Source: Sulfurimonas sp. HSL-3221 (GTDB lineage: Bacteria; Campylobacterota; Campylobacteria; Campylobacterales; Sulfurimonadaceae). Taken from it: DNA of 64,000 nucleotides. The stretch is from NCBI RefSeq assembly GCF_021044585.1, contig NZ_CP087998.1:1922001-1986000 (forward strand). The letters run 5' to 3'. The notes below the pieces were generated by a model, which saw only the letters and a program-made list of their open reading frames with translations, did not search any database and was not told the origin of the DNA. The translations under genes were made by a program, and so were the position numbers. Of this stretch, positions 1 to 9,013 are shown one piece after another; the first letter of the stretch is position 1, and every line of letters begins with the position of its first letter.

Positions 1-327
1 GAAGCGGAAGGCTTCGGCTTCGAGGAGGGTGCGCAGCTTGTCGCTGCATTCGCCCTGGAACTCCATCCACGGCGTCTTGTAGCCGCCGCCGGAGCCCAGC
101 TTTTTCTTCAGCCGCTTCAGCAGTGCCTCCGCATCGCCTTTCTCCAGGGCAAAGGGGCCAACCAGAGTCACGGTTTTTCCCCGCCGCTTTTCGCGCTTGA
201 AGACGAGAAAGTGTTTTTCGGGTGCAAGCAGCTCTTGCGGCGTTTCCGCCTCACGCTCTTGCACTTCCGACCAGCCGCTTCCAAGGTCTCCGCCGATAAA
301 GAGATCGAGCTTCTTACCGCGGCTCAT
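1..327 (-). CDS. SUI1/YciH-type translation factor homologue, C-terminus cut by window edge
   Basis: The 109 visible residues match the SUI1 (eIF1-like) fold of bacterial YciH. A basic strand KRRGKTVTLVGPF lies near residues 47-59, the helix LLKRLKKKLGSGGG at 69-82, and the EFQGEC strand followed by KLRTLLE at 89-103. Members bind the small ribosomal subunit and monitor initiation-codon choice; the bacterial role is less defined. The ATG lies 14 bp inside the end of the DUF1653 gene, so the two are probably translationally coupled. The gene continues beyond the left edge, but only the last few residues should be missing. I found no separate promoter, and I infer co-transcription from the ABC-F gene upstream. 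Confidence 0.85.
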   Translation of the reverse strand, partial: MSRGKKLDLFIGGDLGSGWSEVQEREAETPQELLAPEKHFLVFKREKRRGKTVTLVGPFALEKGDAEALLKRLKKKLGSGGGYKTPWMEFQGECSDKLRTLLEAEAFRF

Positions 328-538
328 GGGCTTCTCCGATATATTCAAACCGTTTGATGCAGACGCCTTCGTGGGGGATGCATTCGGTAAACATGGAAAG
401 CGGACGGACCCAGAGCCCGTGTTCGCCGTAGAGGGCACGGTAGACAACAAGCTCCTCCTCCGTCTCGGAGTGTTTAGCTACGCCGATCACTTCGTAGTGG
501 TTCCCCTTGTAGTGCTGGTAGCGGCCCGGTTTAAGCAC
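314..538 (-). CDS. DUF1653 family small protein
   Basis: This 74-residue protein has the full DUF1653 signature: KPGRYQHYKG at the N-terminus, then ARHSET-like AKHSETEEELVVY, ALYGEHGLWVRP and MFTE. The biochemical role of the family is unknown. I place the start at the GTG at 538 because an AGAAGG Shine-Dalgarno-like sequence lies 6 nt upstream and family members begin right before KPGRY. An in-frame GTG at 562 is possible but would add eight Ser/Arg-rich residues unlike the family. It overlaps the end of the DUF5718 gene by 8 bp and the start of the SUI1 gene by 14 bp, forming a compact four-gene series with ABC-F. Confidence 0.85.
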   Translation of the reverse strand: MLKPGRYQHYKGNHYEVIGVAKHSETEEELVVYRALYGEHGLWVRPLSMFTECIPHEGVCIKRFEYIGEAHEPR

Positions 539-1364
539 CGACGACCTTCTGGGAGAGGACACGCATCCCGTTCGCCTTGTAAGCGCCCGCGTCGATGCTC
601 TCCATCACGGTGTCGGCGTCGCAGCAGTGCGTATCGTAGAGTACGACGATCACCTCATCGCCCGCCTGCAGGAAAGTCGTCTCACCGTAAGCCGTGTAGC
701 GCGTCGCGCCGATGCTGATGATCATCTTCTCGGGGTACCCCGCCGCTGAAAGATAGGAGAGCACCGGCTCCAGCGGGCCGGTATCCGTTTGTGTATTGAG
801 CTGGTTGACGATCCAATCCGTAAGCTTGTCGTGAAAATAGCTGTAGCCTGTGAGCGCGGCATCTTCGCCGTAGCGGTGCAGCTCGCTGCCGCGGCGCAGG
901 AAGGAGGCGATGTGCCAGCTGTCCATCACGCCGCCTTCGGCAAAGGTGTCAATGGGCGTCATCTCCGCTCCGAGTCCCTTGCTCATCGCACCCCAGTTCT
1001 TCTTTTCGGAGATCTTGTTGGCCCCTGGGCGGCGGATAGAGCAGTCGTTGTAGGGGGCGAAGCGCTCCGGTGTGATCGAAGCGACCTTTCCATCTTCATA
1101 GCGCAGACGGCACTCCAGTGCCACTTCCGGTTCCGCCTGGACATTCAGCGCGGCGTCTTCGGGCAGTTTGATGGTGCCGGAGGAGAGGGGGTAGACGCCG
1201 ATCTGCCCGTCGCGGCCCGGCATGTAGAAAGGGAAGATCCCTTTGGGACCGTTTTCATCGGCGACCTCGAGGTTTTTGAAATCCTCTATTTCACCGGCCT
1301 GTTCCAGGTGCAGGGCGAAGTTTCCGGCGATGCCGAACCCGGCGTAGGCGTTAAAGTTTTCCAT
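531..1364 (-). CDS. DUF5718 family protein
   Basis: A 277-residue protein recognised from its start (MENFNAYAGFGIAGNFALH) as the DUF5718 family, which is common in Campylobacterota and has no assigned function. Later segments look like the fumarylacetoacetate-hydrolase-type fold (EPEVALECRLRYEDGK, KNWGAMSKGLG, LSYLSAAGYPEKMIISIGATRYT), a loose inference. The open frame extends upstream to 1592, but that extension is Ser/Arg/Thr-rich and lies wholly inside the ABC-F gene, so the ATG at 1364 is preferred. The start overlaps the ABC-F stop by 14 bp, indicating translational coupling. Confidence 0.85.
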   Translation of the reverse strand: MENFNAYAGFGIAGNFALHLEQAGEIEDFKNLEVADENGPKGIFPFYMPGRDGQIGVYPLSSGTIKLPEDAALNVQAEPEVALECRLRYEDGKVASITPERFAPYNDCSIRRPGANKISEKKNWGAMSKGLGAEMTPIDTFAEGGVMDSWHIASFLRRGSELHRYGEDAALTGYSYFHDKLTDWIVNQLNTQTDTGPLEPVLSYLSAAGYPEKMIISIGATRYTAYGETTFLQAGDEVIVVLYDTHCCDADTVMESIDAGAYKANGMRVLSQKVVGA

Positions 1365-2955
1365 TCTCTTTCGCCTCAACGTACTCTTCGTAGCTGCCTT
1401 TGAAGTCGTTGTAGGTGCCGTCAGGGTTGAGCTCGATGATGCGCGACGCGAAGGCATCGAGGAGTTCGCGGTCGTGGGAGACACAGATGACGTTGCCGTC
1501 AAACTCGAACAGCGCTTCGCCCAGCGCGACGATCGCCTCGAGGTCGAGGTGGTTGGTCGGTTCGTCCATGACAAGAAAGTTCGGACCTTCAAGCATCAGT
1601 TTGCTCAGCATCATCCGGTGCTTCTCACCCCCAGAGATGTTCGTCGCCGCTTTCTCCTGCTGCTCGCCGTTGAAAAGCATGCGCCCCAGACAGTTCCGGA
1701 TCTCGGAGATGTCCGCCTTCGGGTCGAAAGCGCGCAGCCAGTCATAGAGGGTGTCGTTGCTCTTGATGCGGTCGGTCGTATCCTGCGGGAAGTAGCCCGG
1801 CTCGATGGTCGCGCCCCACTTCACCTCCCCCTCTTTGGGCTTGAGCTCTTCCATGATAATCTGGCAGAGCGTCGTTTTACCGACACCGTTGGGGCCGATC
1901 AGCGCGATCTTCTCGCCTGGCTCGATATGGAGGCTGATGTTGTTCAGGACCGGGCCCTCGCCGTAGTCGTGGCTTACATTAAGGACGTCCAGGGCTTCGT
2001 CGCCCATCTGGCGCTTGGCTTTGAAGACGATGCTCGGATCGCGGCGGGAGGAAGGCTTGATATCCTCGATCTCCAGCTTTTCAAGCTGCTTCTGGCGGGA
2101 CGTCGCCTGCTTCGCTTTGGAGGCGTTGGCGGAGAAGCGGCGGACGAAGGCTTCGAGCTGCTCTTTTTCTTTCAGCTTCTTATCGCGCTCCATCTCCATC
2201 TGCTTCGCCATAACGTTTGCGGCGATGTACCAGTCGTCGTAGGTACCGGTAAATTCGCGGATCTTCTGGAAGTCGACGTCGAGGATGTTCGTGACGACGG
2301 CGTTGAGGAAGTGGCGGTCGTGGGAGATGACGACCATCGTTCCCTCGTGGCGCTGCAGTTCGTTCTCGAGCCAGCTGATCGTTTCGATATCGAGGTTGTT
2401 GGTCGGTTCGTCGAGGAAGAGGACGTCCGGTTTCGGGAAGAGGACCTGGGCCAGCAGGACCTTGAACTTGTCGCCGCTCGGCAGCGAGGACATCAGGTCG
2501 TGATGATTTTCTGCCGGGATGCCGACGTTCTCGAGGATCTTCGTGATGTTGACATCATACTCGTACGTTGGGTCTTCCTCGACACTGATCACTTCCAGCT
2601 CCGCCAGGCGGTTGTTGACGGCGTCGTCTTCGAAATCGCCGTTGGTGTAGAGCTCCTCTTTCTCTTTGATGGCATCATAGAGACGCTTGTTGCCGTAAAG
2701 CACCGCGTCTGCGATGGTGAAATCTTCGAAAGCGAACTGGTTCTGTCCGAGGACACCGACTTTCAGTCCCGATTCGATGGAGATCTCGCCCTCAAACTCT
2801 TTGTCCTGGCCGCTGAGGATCTTGAGAAAGGTCGTTTTGCCCGCGCCGTTGGCCCCGATCAGGCCGTAGCGTTTATGCGGGTCGAGTTTGAGGTTGATGC
2901 CTTCGAACAGCACGCGGCTGCCGAAGCGTTTTGTCAGGTTTGTTACTTGTACCAT
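1351..2955 (-). CDS. ABC-F family ATPase (YbiT type)
   Basis: The protein has 534 residues and two fused ABC domains with no membrane segment, as in ribosome-associated ABC-F factors. Domain 1 has Walker A GANGAGKTT (about residues 35-43) and Walker B DVLFLDEPTNNLD. Domain 2 has Walker A GPNGVGKTT, signature ISGGEKHRMML and FLVMDEPTNHLD. A charged linker rich in Lys/Glu/Met (about 245-305) links the halves. The first signature reads LPSGDKFKVLLAQ instead of LSGGE-type, so ATP site 2 may be weaker; this is also seen in some YbiT-like proteins. Family role: ATP-gated action at the ribosomal E site. It heads the series ABC-F, DUF5718, DUF1653, SUI1. Confidence 0.92.
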   Translation of the reverse strand: MVQVTNLTKRFGSRVLFEGINLKLDPHKRYGLIGANGAGKTTFLKILSGQDKEFEGEISIESGLKVGVLGQNQFAFEDFTIADAVLYGNKRLYDAIKEKEELYTNGDFEDDAVNNRLAELEVISVEEDPTYEYDVNITKILENVGIPAENHHDLMSSLPSGDKFKVLLAQVLFPKPDVLFLDEPTNNLDIETISWLENELQRHEGTMVVISHDRHFLNAVVTNILDVDFQKIREFTGTYDDWYIAANVMAKQMEMERDKKLKEKEQLEAFVRRFSANASKAKQATSRQKQLEKLEIEDIKPSSRRDPSIVFKAKRQMGDEALDVLNVSHDYGEGPVLNNISLHIEPGEKIALIGPNGVGKTTLCQIIMEELKPKEGEVKWGATIEPGYFPQDTTDRIKSNDTLYDWLRAFDPKADISEIRNCLGRMLFNGEQQEKAATNISGGEKHRMMLSKLMLEGPNFLVMDEPTNHLDLEAIVALGEALFEFDGNVICVSHDRELLDAFASRIIELNPDGTYNDFKGSYEEYVEAKENGKL

Positions 2956-2985
2956 TATGTCGTCGCTTCTGTAATTTTTTCGCGA

Positions 2986-3441
2986 TTATACCATACAGCA
3001 CTTTTTGAATTTTTTTCCGCTGCCGCAGGGGCAGGGATCGTTCCGCCCGACGGAGGCTTCATAGAGGGTGCCTTCGTCATAGTACCAGCGGCCGTCCATG
3101 CGGCGGAAGGTGCTCTTTTCGTGGTGGACCCTGATGGGACCGTCACCTTCGCGGTAGTAGGCTTTGAAGCTCACCGTTGCCGCACTGTCGGCTTCTTTTG
3201 CATCGAGCACTTCCAGTCCAAGCCACCTCGTCGCCTCCGCATGCTGCCGGATCAGTTCAGCATCCTCGGGAACCTGCTTCTCAGGAACGGTCGTCGCTAC
3301 AAGGTACTCCCCCGCTCCCACGACGTAGGCACTGTAGCGGGAGCGCATCAGCGCTTCCGCCCCCGGTGCCGTCGCAATGCCGTCTATCAGCGGCGCACAG
3401 CACGCTTCAAACGTTTTTCCGCTGCCGCAATAACACTGCAT
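2986..3441 (-). CDS. YchJ family protein with SEC-C motifs at both ends
   Basis: The 151 residues begin with a SEC-C-like zinc motif ([13 protein letters not shown]) and end with a canonical one ([13 protein letters not shown]). Between them is the YchJ middle domain, with [10 protein letters not shown] near residue 32 and a Trp/Tyr-rich cystatin-like beta sheet ([21 protein letters not shown]). SEC-C motifs bind zinc and mediate protein contact, as at the SecA C-terminus. The function of YchJ is not established. The start ATG at 3441 has a strong GGAGGA site. It lies 30 bp upstream of the ABC-F gene on the same strand and may share its transcript. Confidence 0.9.
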   Translation of the reverse strand: MQCYCGSGKTFEACCAPLIDGIATAPGAEALMRSRYSAYVVGAGEYLVATTVPEKQVPEDAELIRQHAEATRWLGLEVLDAKEADSAATVSFKAYYREGDGPIRVHHEKSTFRRMDGRWYYDEGTLYEASVGRNDPCPCGSGKKFKKCCMV

Positions 3442-3493
3442 GCGTCCTCCTTCAAATCAAGGCCGCATCATACCATGCAATGCCGTCAAAGAA

Positions 3494-3937
3494 CTAGGCT
3501 TGGGAACGGTAGCGGTTCAGCAGCGCGCAGTGGCGGGCGCGCTCGTAGTGGGAAGGGGTCAGAGCAACCCCTTCGAGTCGGTGCAGCATCCCGACGAGCT
3601 GATCGTAATCATCAAAGGTCAGGCGTTCGCCGTGCAGGACGCGTCTGGCCATTTCGGAAAGGACGGCGTCACTGGAGTATTCGGGAAAGAGCATCCGGAA
3701 ATGGGCATAAACGACCGCAAAGCTGCCACTCTCCGGCGCAAAGCGCTCCGCCACGATCTGCTGGGCGCTCTGTGCTTCGAGTCCTTTGGCAACAAGTGCT
3801 TCGGCAACGGCCTTTCGCACTTCATGTTCAGACTGCTCCGCGTTACGGACCGTCACCGCATTCGGACGCAGCGGTACGGCAAGCAGTAGGTTACCCGCCA
3901 GAATCAAAGAGCCCATAACTGTCATGACCGGTCGCAT
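3494..3937 (-). CDS. Exported or membrane-anchored hypothetical protein
   Basis: A 147-residue protein of unknown family. The N-terminus has a hydrophobic stretch (VMGSLILAGNLLLAVPL, about residues 6-22) that could be a signal peptide or anchor. The rest is helical and charged, ending HYERARHCALLNRYRSQA. A good Shine-Dalgarno (GGGAGA) precedes the ATG at 3937. No catalytic motif is visible. It is followed downstream by ychJ on the same strand after 52 bp. The function is unknown. Confidence 0.65.
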   Translation of the reverse strand: MRPVMTVMGSLILAGNLLLAVPLRPNAVTVRNAEQSEHEVRKAVAEALVAKGLEAQSAQQIVAERFAPESGSFAVVYAHFRMLFPEYSSDAVLSEMARRVLHGERLTFDDYDQLVGMLHRLEGVALTPSHYERARHCALLNRYRSQA

Positions 3938-4029
3938 ACATTCTCCCTTGCCGTTAATTTTGTATTGGAACAGTCTACCGTTAAAGGGTAAACGGTTCTC
4001 ATGCCACCGCGAAAGCCCCGGATTCAGGC

Positions 4030-4035
4030 TATAAT
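4030..4035 (+). promoter_or_regulatory. -10 box for a probably leaderless S4-protein transcript
   Basis: A perfect TATAAT ends 5 nt before the ATG at 4041. Transcription would start at or next to the A of the ATG, leaving no room for a ribosome binding site. No -35 element is clear, as is common for sigma-70 promoters in Campylobacterota. Confidence 0.5.
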
Positions 4036-4040
4036 TCCGT

Positions 4041-4244
4041 ATGACTTACAAGATCGAAGACGAGTACATTGAACTCTATAAACTCATTAAACTGCTCGAC
4101 CTCGTCGACAGCGGCGGGCAGGCCAAACAACTGATTCAAAACGAGCTGGTCTACCGCAACGGCGAGGTCGAAACCCGCAAACGGGCGAAGATCCGCCCCG
4201 GCGAAACCATCCATATCGGCGAAGTGACCATTAAGACCGTCTGA
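4041..4244 (+). CDS. Small S4-domain RNA-binding protein (YbcJ/YaaA-like)
   Basis: The 67 residues form a stand-alone S4 domain: the helix YKLIKLLDLVDSGGQAKQLI (about 12-31) and the beta turn NGEVETRKRAKIRPGETI (about 40-57). S4 domains bind structured RNA, usually rRNA or tRNA. Free-standing S4 proteins of this length occur widely next to recF or in other contexts, and their exact target is unknown. No Shine-Dalgarno is present; the TATAAT just upstream suggests a leaderless mRNA. It is divergent from the 3494-3937 gene. Confidence 0.88.
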   Translation: MTYKIEDEYIELYKLIKLLDLVDSGGQAKQLIQNELVYRNGEVETRKRAKIRPGETIHIGEVTIKTV

Positions 4245-4294
4245 GGCGTGTTTATTTTCCGGAGTGTTAATGCGCCTCTAAATGGCCGCTTTGC

Positions 4295-4300
4295 TATAAT
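4295..4300 (+). promoter_or_regulatory. Extended -10 promoter, leaderless configuration
   Basis: The sequence TTTGCTATAAT ends at 4300 and the downstream ATG begins at 4307. It has the TGn extension of an extended -10 box. The spacing puts the transcription start at the start codon. Confidence 0.55.
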
Positions 4301-4306
4301 CGCGCC

Positions 4307-4783
4307 ATGATTAAAACATTTGCCCAACTCCTCGCAGAGGAAAAAATCGACACCATTGAAAGCGCCCTGAACGTCGCCCTGGACAACGCGAACGAATCGC
4401 CGTTCTGGTCGCAAAAGGTCATGCCGTTGGCGCATGCCGTTCTTTCCGTCCTCGTGCCGCTGCGCGATCAGGGGCTGCTTTTCGATCCCGAAGGCAAGCC
4501 CCAGCCCGCTTTGACGCCTGCGCTCCTCCTGCGCTGGTGCGACCTGGTCAGCCTCAAGACCCTGGCATTTACGCTGCAAAAAAGCAACGAAGCCGGCCGG
4601 CTGCTCCGCACCTCCCTCCCGGGCGAAGCCTGCGCAGCCTATACCCCCGTCGACCTGACCGAGCTCGGCACCTACCTTAGCGGCTACACGGTCAACCTCG
4701 AGAACGAAGCGCTCGACTTCCCGATCGCGCACTACAACCTGCACACGGGCATTGCCGGTGTGCTCGAACCCCTGATGAAATAA
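4307..4783 (+). CDS. Hypothetical cytoplasmic protein (158 aa)
   Basis: An alpha-helical protein with no signal peptide or recognised motif. It has long amphipathic helices (FAQLLAEEKIDTIESALNVA, LAHAVLSVLVPLRDQGLL). Its codon and base composition match the neighbours and it is followed 9 bp later by another gene, so it is very likely real. No Shine-Dalgarno precedes the ATG, and the -10 box at 4295 suggests a leaderless message. The function is unknown. Confidence 0.75.
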   Translation: MIKTFAQLLAEEKIDTIESALNVALDNANESPFWSQKVMPLAHAVLSVLVPLRDQGLLFDPEGKPQPALTPALLLRWCDLVSLKTLAFTLQKSNEAGRLLRTSLPGEACAAYTPVDLTELGTYLSGYTVNLENEALDFPIAHYNLHTGIAGVLEPLMK

Positions 4784-4792
4784 AGGCAAAAG

Positions 4793-5236
4793 ATGATGAC
4801 GCAGGAACACCCGGCCCTCAAAACCGAACAGTACCTCAACCCGACAGAGATCGCTGCGCACCTCGAAGGCGTCGAGTACATCGTCATGGCAGCCCCCGCC
4901 GTACGCGACAACGCCAAAGCGCCGATCCACTTCACGCTTTTTCTCAACACCGTCGACATGCTGCCCGCAGACATCCAGCAGGCCGTCCTCGAGAAGTTCG
5001 CCGACCAGTACGGTTTCCGCGATATTGCCGACCTCTTCAGCCAGCCCGACCGCGTCGCCTTCGCCGTGACAAATCAGGAAACGCCGATGCCGCTGCACGT
5101 CTTCAAACCGGAAGACAAAATGCGCCTCCCCTCGACGGTCATGTTCGTGATGGATTTCGAAGCCGACTCCGACAACTTCCCGGAAGTCAAAGAGAAACAG
5201 CTGACGGGCTGGACCTACGCATACGAAACGGCCTAA
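4793..5236 (+). CDS. Hypothetical cytoplasmic protein (147 aa)
   Basis: The protein is soluble with no recognised domain. A hydrophobic core segment VEYIVMAAPAVRDN is followed by a PIHFTLFLNTVDML strand and a conserved-looking end (STVMFVMDFEADSDNFPEV). The ATG at 4793 (or the second ATG, 3 nt later) is preceded by AAAGG. It lies 9 bp after the 4307 gene and is presumably co-transcribed. The function is unknown. Confidence 0.75.
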   Translation: MMTQEHPALKTEQYLNPTEIAAHLEGVEYIVMAAPAVRDNAKAPIHFTLFLNTVDMLPADIQQAVLEKFADQYGFRDIADLFSQPDRVAFAVTNQETPMPLHVFKPEDKMRLPSTVMFVMDFEADSDNFPEVKEKQLTGWTYAYETA

Positions 5237-5269
5237 CGCGGCCCCTGCCCTTATCGGGCCCCAACGTGT

Positions 5270-5275
5270 TATAAT
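5270..5275 (+). promoter_or_regulatory. -10 box upstream of the small lipoprotein
   Basis: TATAAT lies 30 nt before the TTG start at 5305, leaving room for the AAAGGA ribosome binding site. The -35 region is not recognisable. Confidence 0.5.
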
Positions 5276-5304
5276 TTTGCCACTACCACGACAAAGGAAT
5301 CCTC

Positions 5305-5559
5305 TTGTATAAACGCTTCATGATCCTCGCTGCCCTTATCGTTCTCGTCAGCGGCTGCAGCAAAGTCACCAAAGAGAACTACGACAAAATCGAGTCCGGC
5401 ATGAGCTACGACGAAGTCGTCAAACTGATCGGCAAACCCAAGGGGTGTTCGGAGACCCTCGGCATCAGCAGTTGCCAGTGGAAAAGCGACGGTGCCGTGA
5501 TCGATATCAAGTTTATCTCCGACCAGGTGACGTTCACCTCGGCCAAAGGGCTGAAGTAA
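5305..5559 (+). CDS. Small SmpA/DUF3862-like lipoprotein
   Basis: An 84-residue lipoprotein precursor. The lipobox is VSGC (Cys near residue 18) after a hydrophobic signal (FMILAALIVLV). The mature part has the SmpA/OmlA-like pattern YDKIESGMSYDEVVKLIGKP, followed by a Cys pair (KGCSETLGISSCQW) that could form a disulfide, and a DIKFISDQV strand. The start is TTG at 5305 with AAAGGA upstream; the ATG at 5320 would truncate the signal. DUF3862/SmpA proteins sit in the envelope and usually bind partner proteins. The specific role is unknown. Confidence 0.78.
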   Translation: MYKRFMILAALIVLVSGCSKVTKENYDKIESGMSYDEVVKLIGKPKGCSETLGISSCQWKSDGAVIDIKFISDQVTFTSAKGLK

Positions 5560-5845
5560 CCCTTTCTCCCCTCCTCTGCTTCCGATGGGAGCGGAAGCCC
5601 AACACACTTATATCCTTAGCAAGCCCCCTTCTACATCTTTGTTTCCGCGCGAATGCTCCAGACATAACATGCCGGTATAACGGTCATCTTTGATTTGATC
5701 ATTGAAAAGATAAAAACGGTGAAGTCGAAATAGGGAAGTAGAAGCTATCACTCTTTGACAGCAAGTTGACGTTTTTTGCAATGTTGGGCTATTGATTTCA
5801 AGCCGCCAGCGGTGCCTTCGGCACATCGCTTCTGGTTTCGTTCGG
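5560..5845. other. Intergenic stretch without a supported gene
   Basis: A convergent gap between the lipoprotein and groEL. Base composition drops compared with the flanking genes. The only frame of note (5608-5856, minus) has no ribosome binding site, family resemblance or good codon use. Apart from the groEL-side hairpin at 5846 I see nothing. Confidence 0.5.
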
Positions 5846-5871
5846 ATAAACGCCAAGAAGTTGGCGTTTAT
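5846..5871 (-). terminator. Hairpin downstream of groEL
   Basis: A perfect 11-bp inverted repeat, ATAAACGCCAA and TTGGCGTTTAT around a 4-nt loop, lies 10 bp past the groEL stop. No long T run follows on either strand, so it may act as a 3'-end stabiliser or a weak bidirectional terminator. Confidence 0.6.
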
Positions 5872-5881
5872 TGTTCCGAAC

Positions 5882-7531
<1,650 letters not shown>

Positions 7532-7538
7532 CTAAAAT

Positions 7539-7799
7539 TTATTTGATAATTCCAAAAATGTCGTCTGCATCCATGATGAGATACTCCTGACCGTCAAGCG
7601 AGAGCTCGTTACCGGAATACTTGCCAAAGACAACAGTATCGCCGACAGTAATGGTCTCCACGTCGCCGCCTATTGCTACGATCTTGCCCTGGGAAGGTTT
7701 CTCTTTTGCGTTGTCCGGGATGATAATCCCCGAAGCGGTGGTCTGAGCGTCTTCCACGCGCTCGACAAGCACACGGTTACCAAGTGGTTGAAAGTTCAT
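7539..7799 (-). CDS. groES: Co-chaperonin GroES
   Basis: An 86-residue co-chaperonin that caps GroEL. The start [17 protein letters not shown] matches GroES; the mobile loop is [20 protein letters not shown] and the C-terminal part contains [12 protein letters not shown] choose the ATG at 7799 because AAAGGAG lies just upstream. The frame extends to 7835, but the extra residues overlap the 5' leader. It is first in the groES-groEL operon, and the promoter upstream is strong. I found no CIRCE element (TTAGCACTC-N9-GAGTGCTAA), so HrcA control is not apparent. Confidence 0.97.
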   Translation of the reverse strand: MNFQPLGNRVLVERVEDAQTTASGIIIPDNAKEKPSQGKIVAIGGDVETITVGDTVVFGKYSGNELSLDGQEYLIMDADDIFGIIK

Positions 7800-7850
7800 G
7801 TGTTCTCCTTTGCGATACAAAGCACGATGTGCCATATTTTTTACGCGCTA

Positions 7851-7879
7851 ATTTTACTTGATAGGCATTTAATTGTCAA
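7851..7879 (-). promoter_or_regulatory. Sigma-70 promoter of groESL
   Basis: On the minus strand, TTGACA (7879-7874) and TAAAAT (7856-7851) are separated by 17 nt, a near-consensus promoter. The element also holds an imperfect inverted repeat, CTTGACA-N10-TATCAAG. It faintly recalls the HspR HAIR motif (CTTGAGT-N7-ACTCAAG), but the spacing differs. Confidence 0.75.
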
Positions 7880-7895
7880 GAACTTTAGTCTATTT

Positions 7896-7942
7896 GGCTA
7901 AAGAATAGTTAGCCGTTTACCATATAAACTGTTTAGCTAAAC
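7896..7942. repeat. Cluster of inverted repeats between groESL promoter and tRNA
   Basis: GGCTAA (7896-7901) and TTAGCC (7909-7914) form one inverted repeat, and GTTTAGCTAAAC (7931-7942) is a perfect 12-bp palindrome. Both share an AGTTAGC/TTTAGC core. The region is AT-rich and lies upstream of the groES -35, so it could bind a regulator. No known box fits exactly. Confidence 0.4.
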
Positions 7943-7994
7943 TATTGCCGAAAACAAGAGGCATACTTTTAGGAAAATCTAAGGACTCTGAAAC

Positions 7995-8000
7995 TATAAT
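7995..8000 (+). promoter_or_regulatory. -10 box of the tRNA gene
   Basis: TATAAT lies 19 nt before the tRNA start and no clear -35 is present. Confidence 0.45.
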
Positions 8001-8019
8001 TTCGGTCTTTCAAACGGAT

Positions 8020-8096
8020 GTCAAGGTAGCTCAGCTGGTTAGAGCGCTGGTCTCATAAGCCGGAGGTCGAGAGTTCAAGTCTCTCTCTTGACACCA
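8020..8096 (+). tRNA. tRNA-Met (CAT anticodon), 3' CCA encoded
   Basis: A 77-nt cloverleaf. The acceptor arm GTCAAGG pairs with TCTTGAC, followed by discriminator A and an encoded CCA. The D arm contains AGCTCAGCTGGTTAGAGC and the T arm has GTTCAAGTC. The anticodon loop CTCATAA places CAT at 8054-8056. The first pair is G-C, so it is not an initiator tRNA. It is elongator Met, or the Ile2 tRNA in which the C is modified to lysidine; the sequence alone does not settle this. Confidence 0.93.
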
Positions 8097-8326
8097 TCCT
8101 AATCAATTTTCCTTTTTTCAGACTTTCAAACCTATGCATTTTAAACGCATCCGATTCGTGCTCTTTTGACGCACCAGCGGCATACTACCGGCATCTACTC
8201 CGAGTGTTTTCCTGATATAAGAAGCCTTCTCGTTCTTCGGCATCAATGAGCTACAAGCCTTCAAGCAGTTCTTTCGGTATATTTGTGAGGGGTACAATAT
8301 TACCCAGTATCTATTCATAGAAAGCA
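8097..8326. other. AT-rich region 3' of the tRNA
   Basis: Lower-GC sequence between the tRNA and the response regulator. A minus-strand frame (8118-8330) has no ribosome binding site or recognisable family. No copy of the tRNA 3' end was seen downstream. It may be the edge of an acquired segment, but no integrase is visible. Confidence 0.4.
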
Positions 8327-9013
8327 TCATTCTAGACTGATTTTGCAGCCTATACCCGACACCGTTTCAATGCATGAGCAATTAAGTTTTGTACGCAGCC
8401 GGTATATAAGTGTCCGGACAGTCGATGTGCTTATTGGATTGTCTTGATAAATGAGATTTTCGATCATTTCGAAGGTCACTGTCCCCCCGTTGGCATCAAT
8501 GAGAAGCAAAAGCAGTTGCAATTCATTCTTCCCCAGGGGAACAGTTACGTTGCAGTGGTAGAGCTTTTCACTTGCCCTGTCAAAAGAGTATCCTTCTCCT
8601 AGATGAAACAAGTTGGAAACGGGTTGATACTTTTTTTGTCTATTAAGTTTGTATTGCGCCAATTGCAAATTCGTTCTGATATCATTCTCACAGAACGGTT
8701 TGAGAATATATCCTAACGGTTGTGTCTTCGCTGCACGCTCGACGGTACATTCATCACTATTGGCAGTAATATAAAGAACAGGGATATTGTACTTTTCAAG
8801 TAAAAATTCGGCCATATCTATACCGTCATACGACGCATTAAGATTGATATCCATCAAAACAAGGTCCGGTAGCTCTTTTTGGATTTGCCGAACAACTTCA
8901 TCGAATTCTGACAGGTAACCGGTGACCTTGTATCCCAATTTTTCTAAAATCCCTGCGAGGTCAAACGCAACAATAGCTTCATCTTCTACGATTAGGATCG
9001 AGCACTCATTCAT
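8327..9013 (-). CDS. Response regulator, receiver plus winged-helix DNA-binding domain
   Basis: A 228-residue regulator. The receiver (about 1-120) has the acidic pair near residues 11-12 (VEDEA), phospho-acceptor in LVLMDINLN near residue 55, and the switch Lys in YILKPF near 104. The C-terminal half is a winged helix of OmpR type (STSTVRTLIYRLRTKL, ETVSGIGCKI). It overlaps the kinase stop by 8 bp, so the two form a cognate pair. GC content is clearly lower than in most of the window. It resembles the regulator at 53023-53772 in layout. Target genes are unknown; the divergent lipoprotein at 10986 is a candidate. Confidence 0.88.
   Translation of the reverse strand: MNECSILIVEDEAIVAFDLAGILEKLGYKVTGYLSEFDEVVRQIQKELPDLVLMDINLNASYDGIDMAEFLLEKYNIPVLYITANSDECTVERAAKTQPLGYILKPFCENDIRTNLQLAQYKLNRQKKYQPVSNLFHLGEGYSFDRASEKLYHCNVTVPLGKNELQLLLLLIDANGGTVTFEMIENLIYQDNPISTSTVRTLIYRLRTKLNCSCIETVSGIGCKISLE

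Noticed and set aside
1474-3918. Very long plus-strand open frame opposite ABC-F and ychJ
   Set aside because: It is antisense to well-identified genes, has no ribosome binding site and shows composition typical of a shadow frame in GC-rich DNA.
5608-5856. 82-codon frame in the groEL-lipoprotein gap
   Set aside because: No ribosome binding site, no family resemblance and poor codon use.
7800-8019. CIRCE element for HrcA upstream of groES
   Set aside because: The sequence TTAGCACTC-N9-GAGTGCTAA is not present, even with several mismatches.
8118-8330. Possible integrase remnant after the tRNA
   Set aside because: I looked for tyrosine-recombinase motifs in all minus-strand frames and saw none; stops interrupt the other frames.
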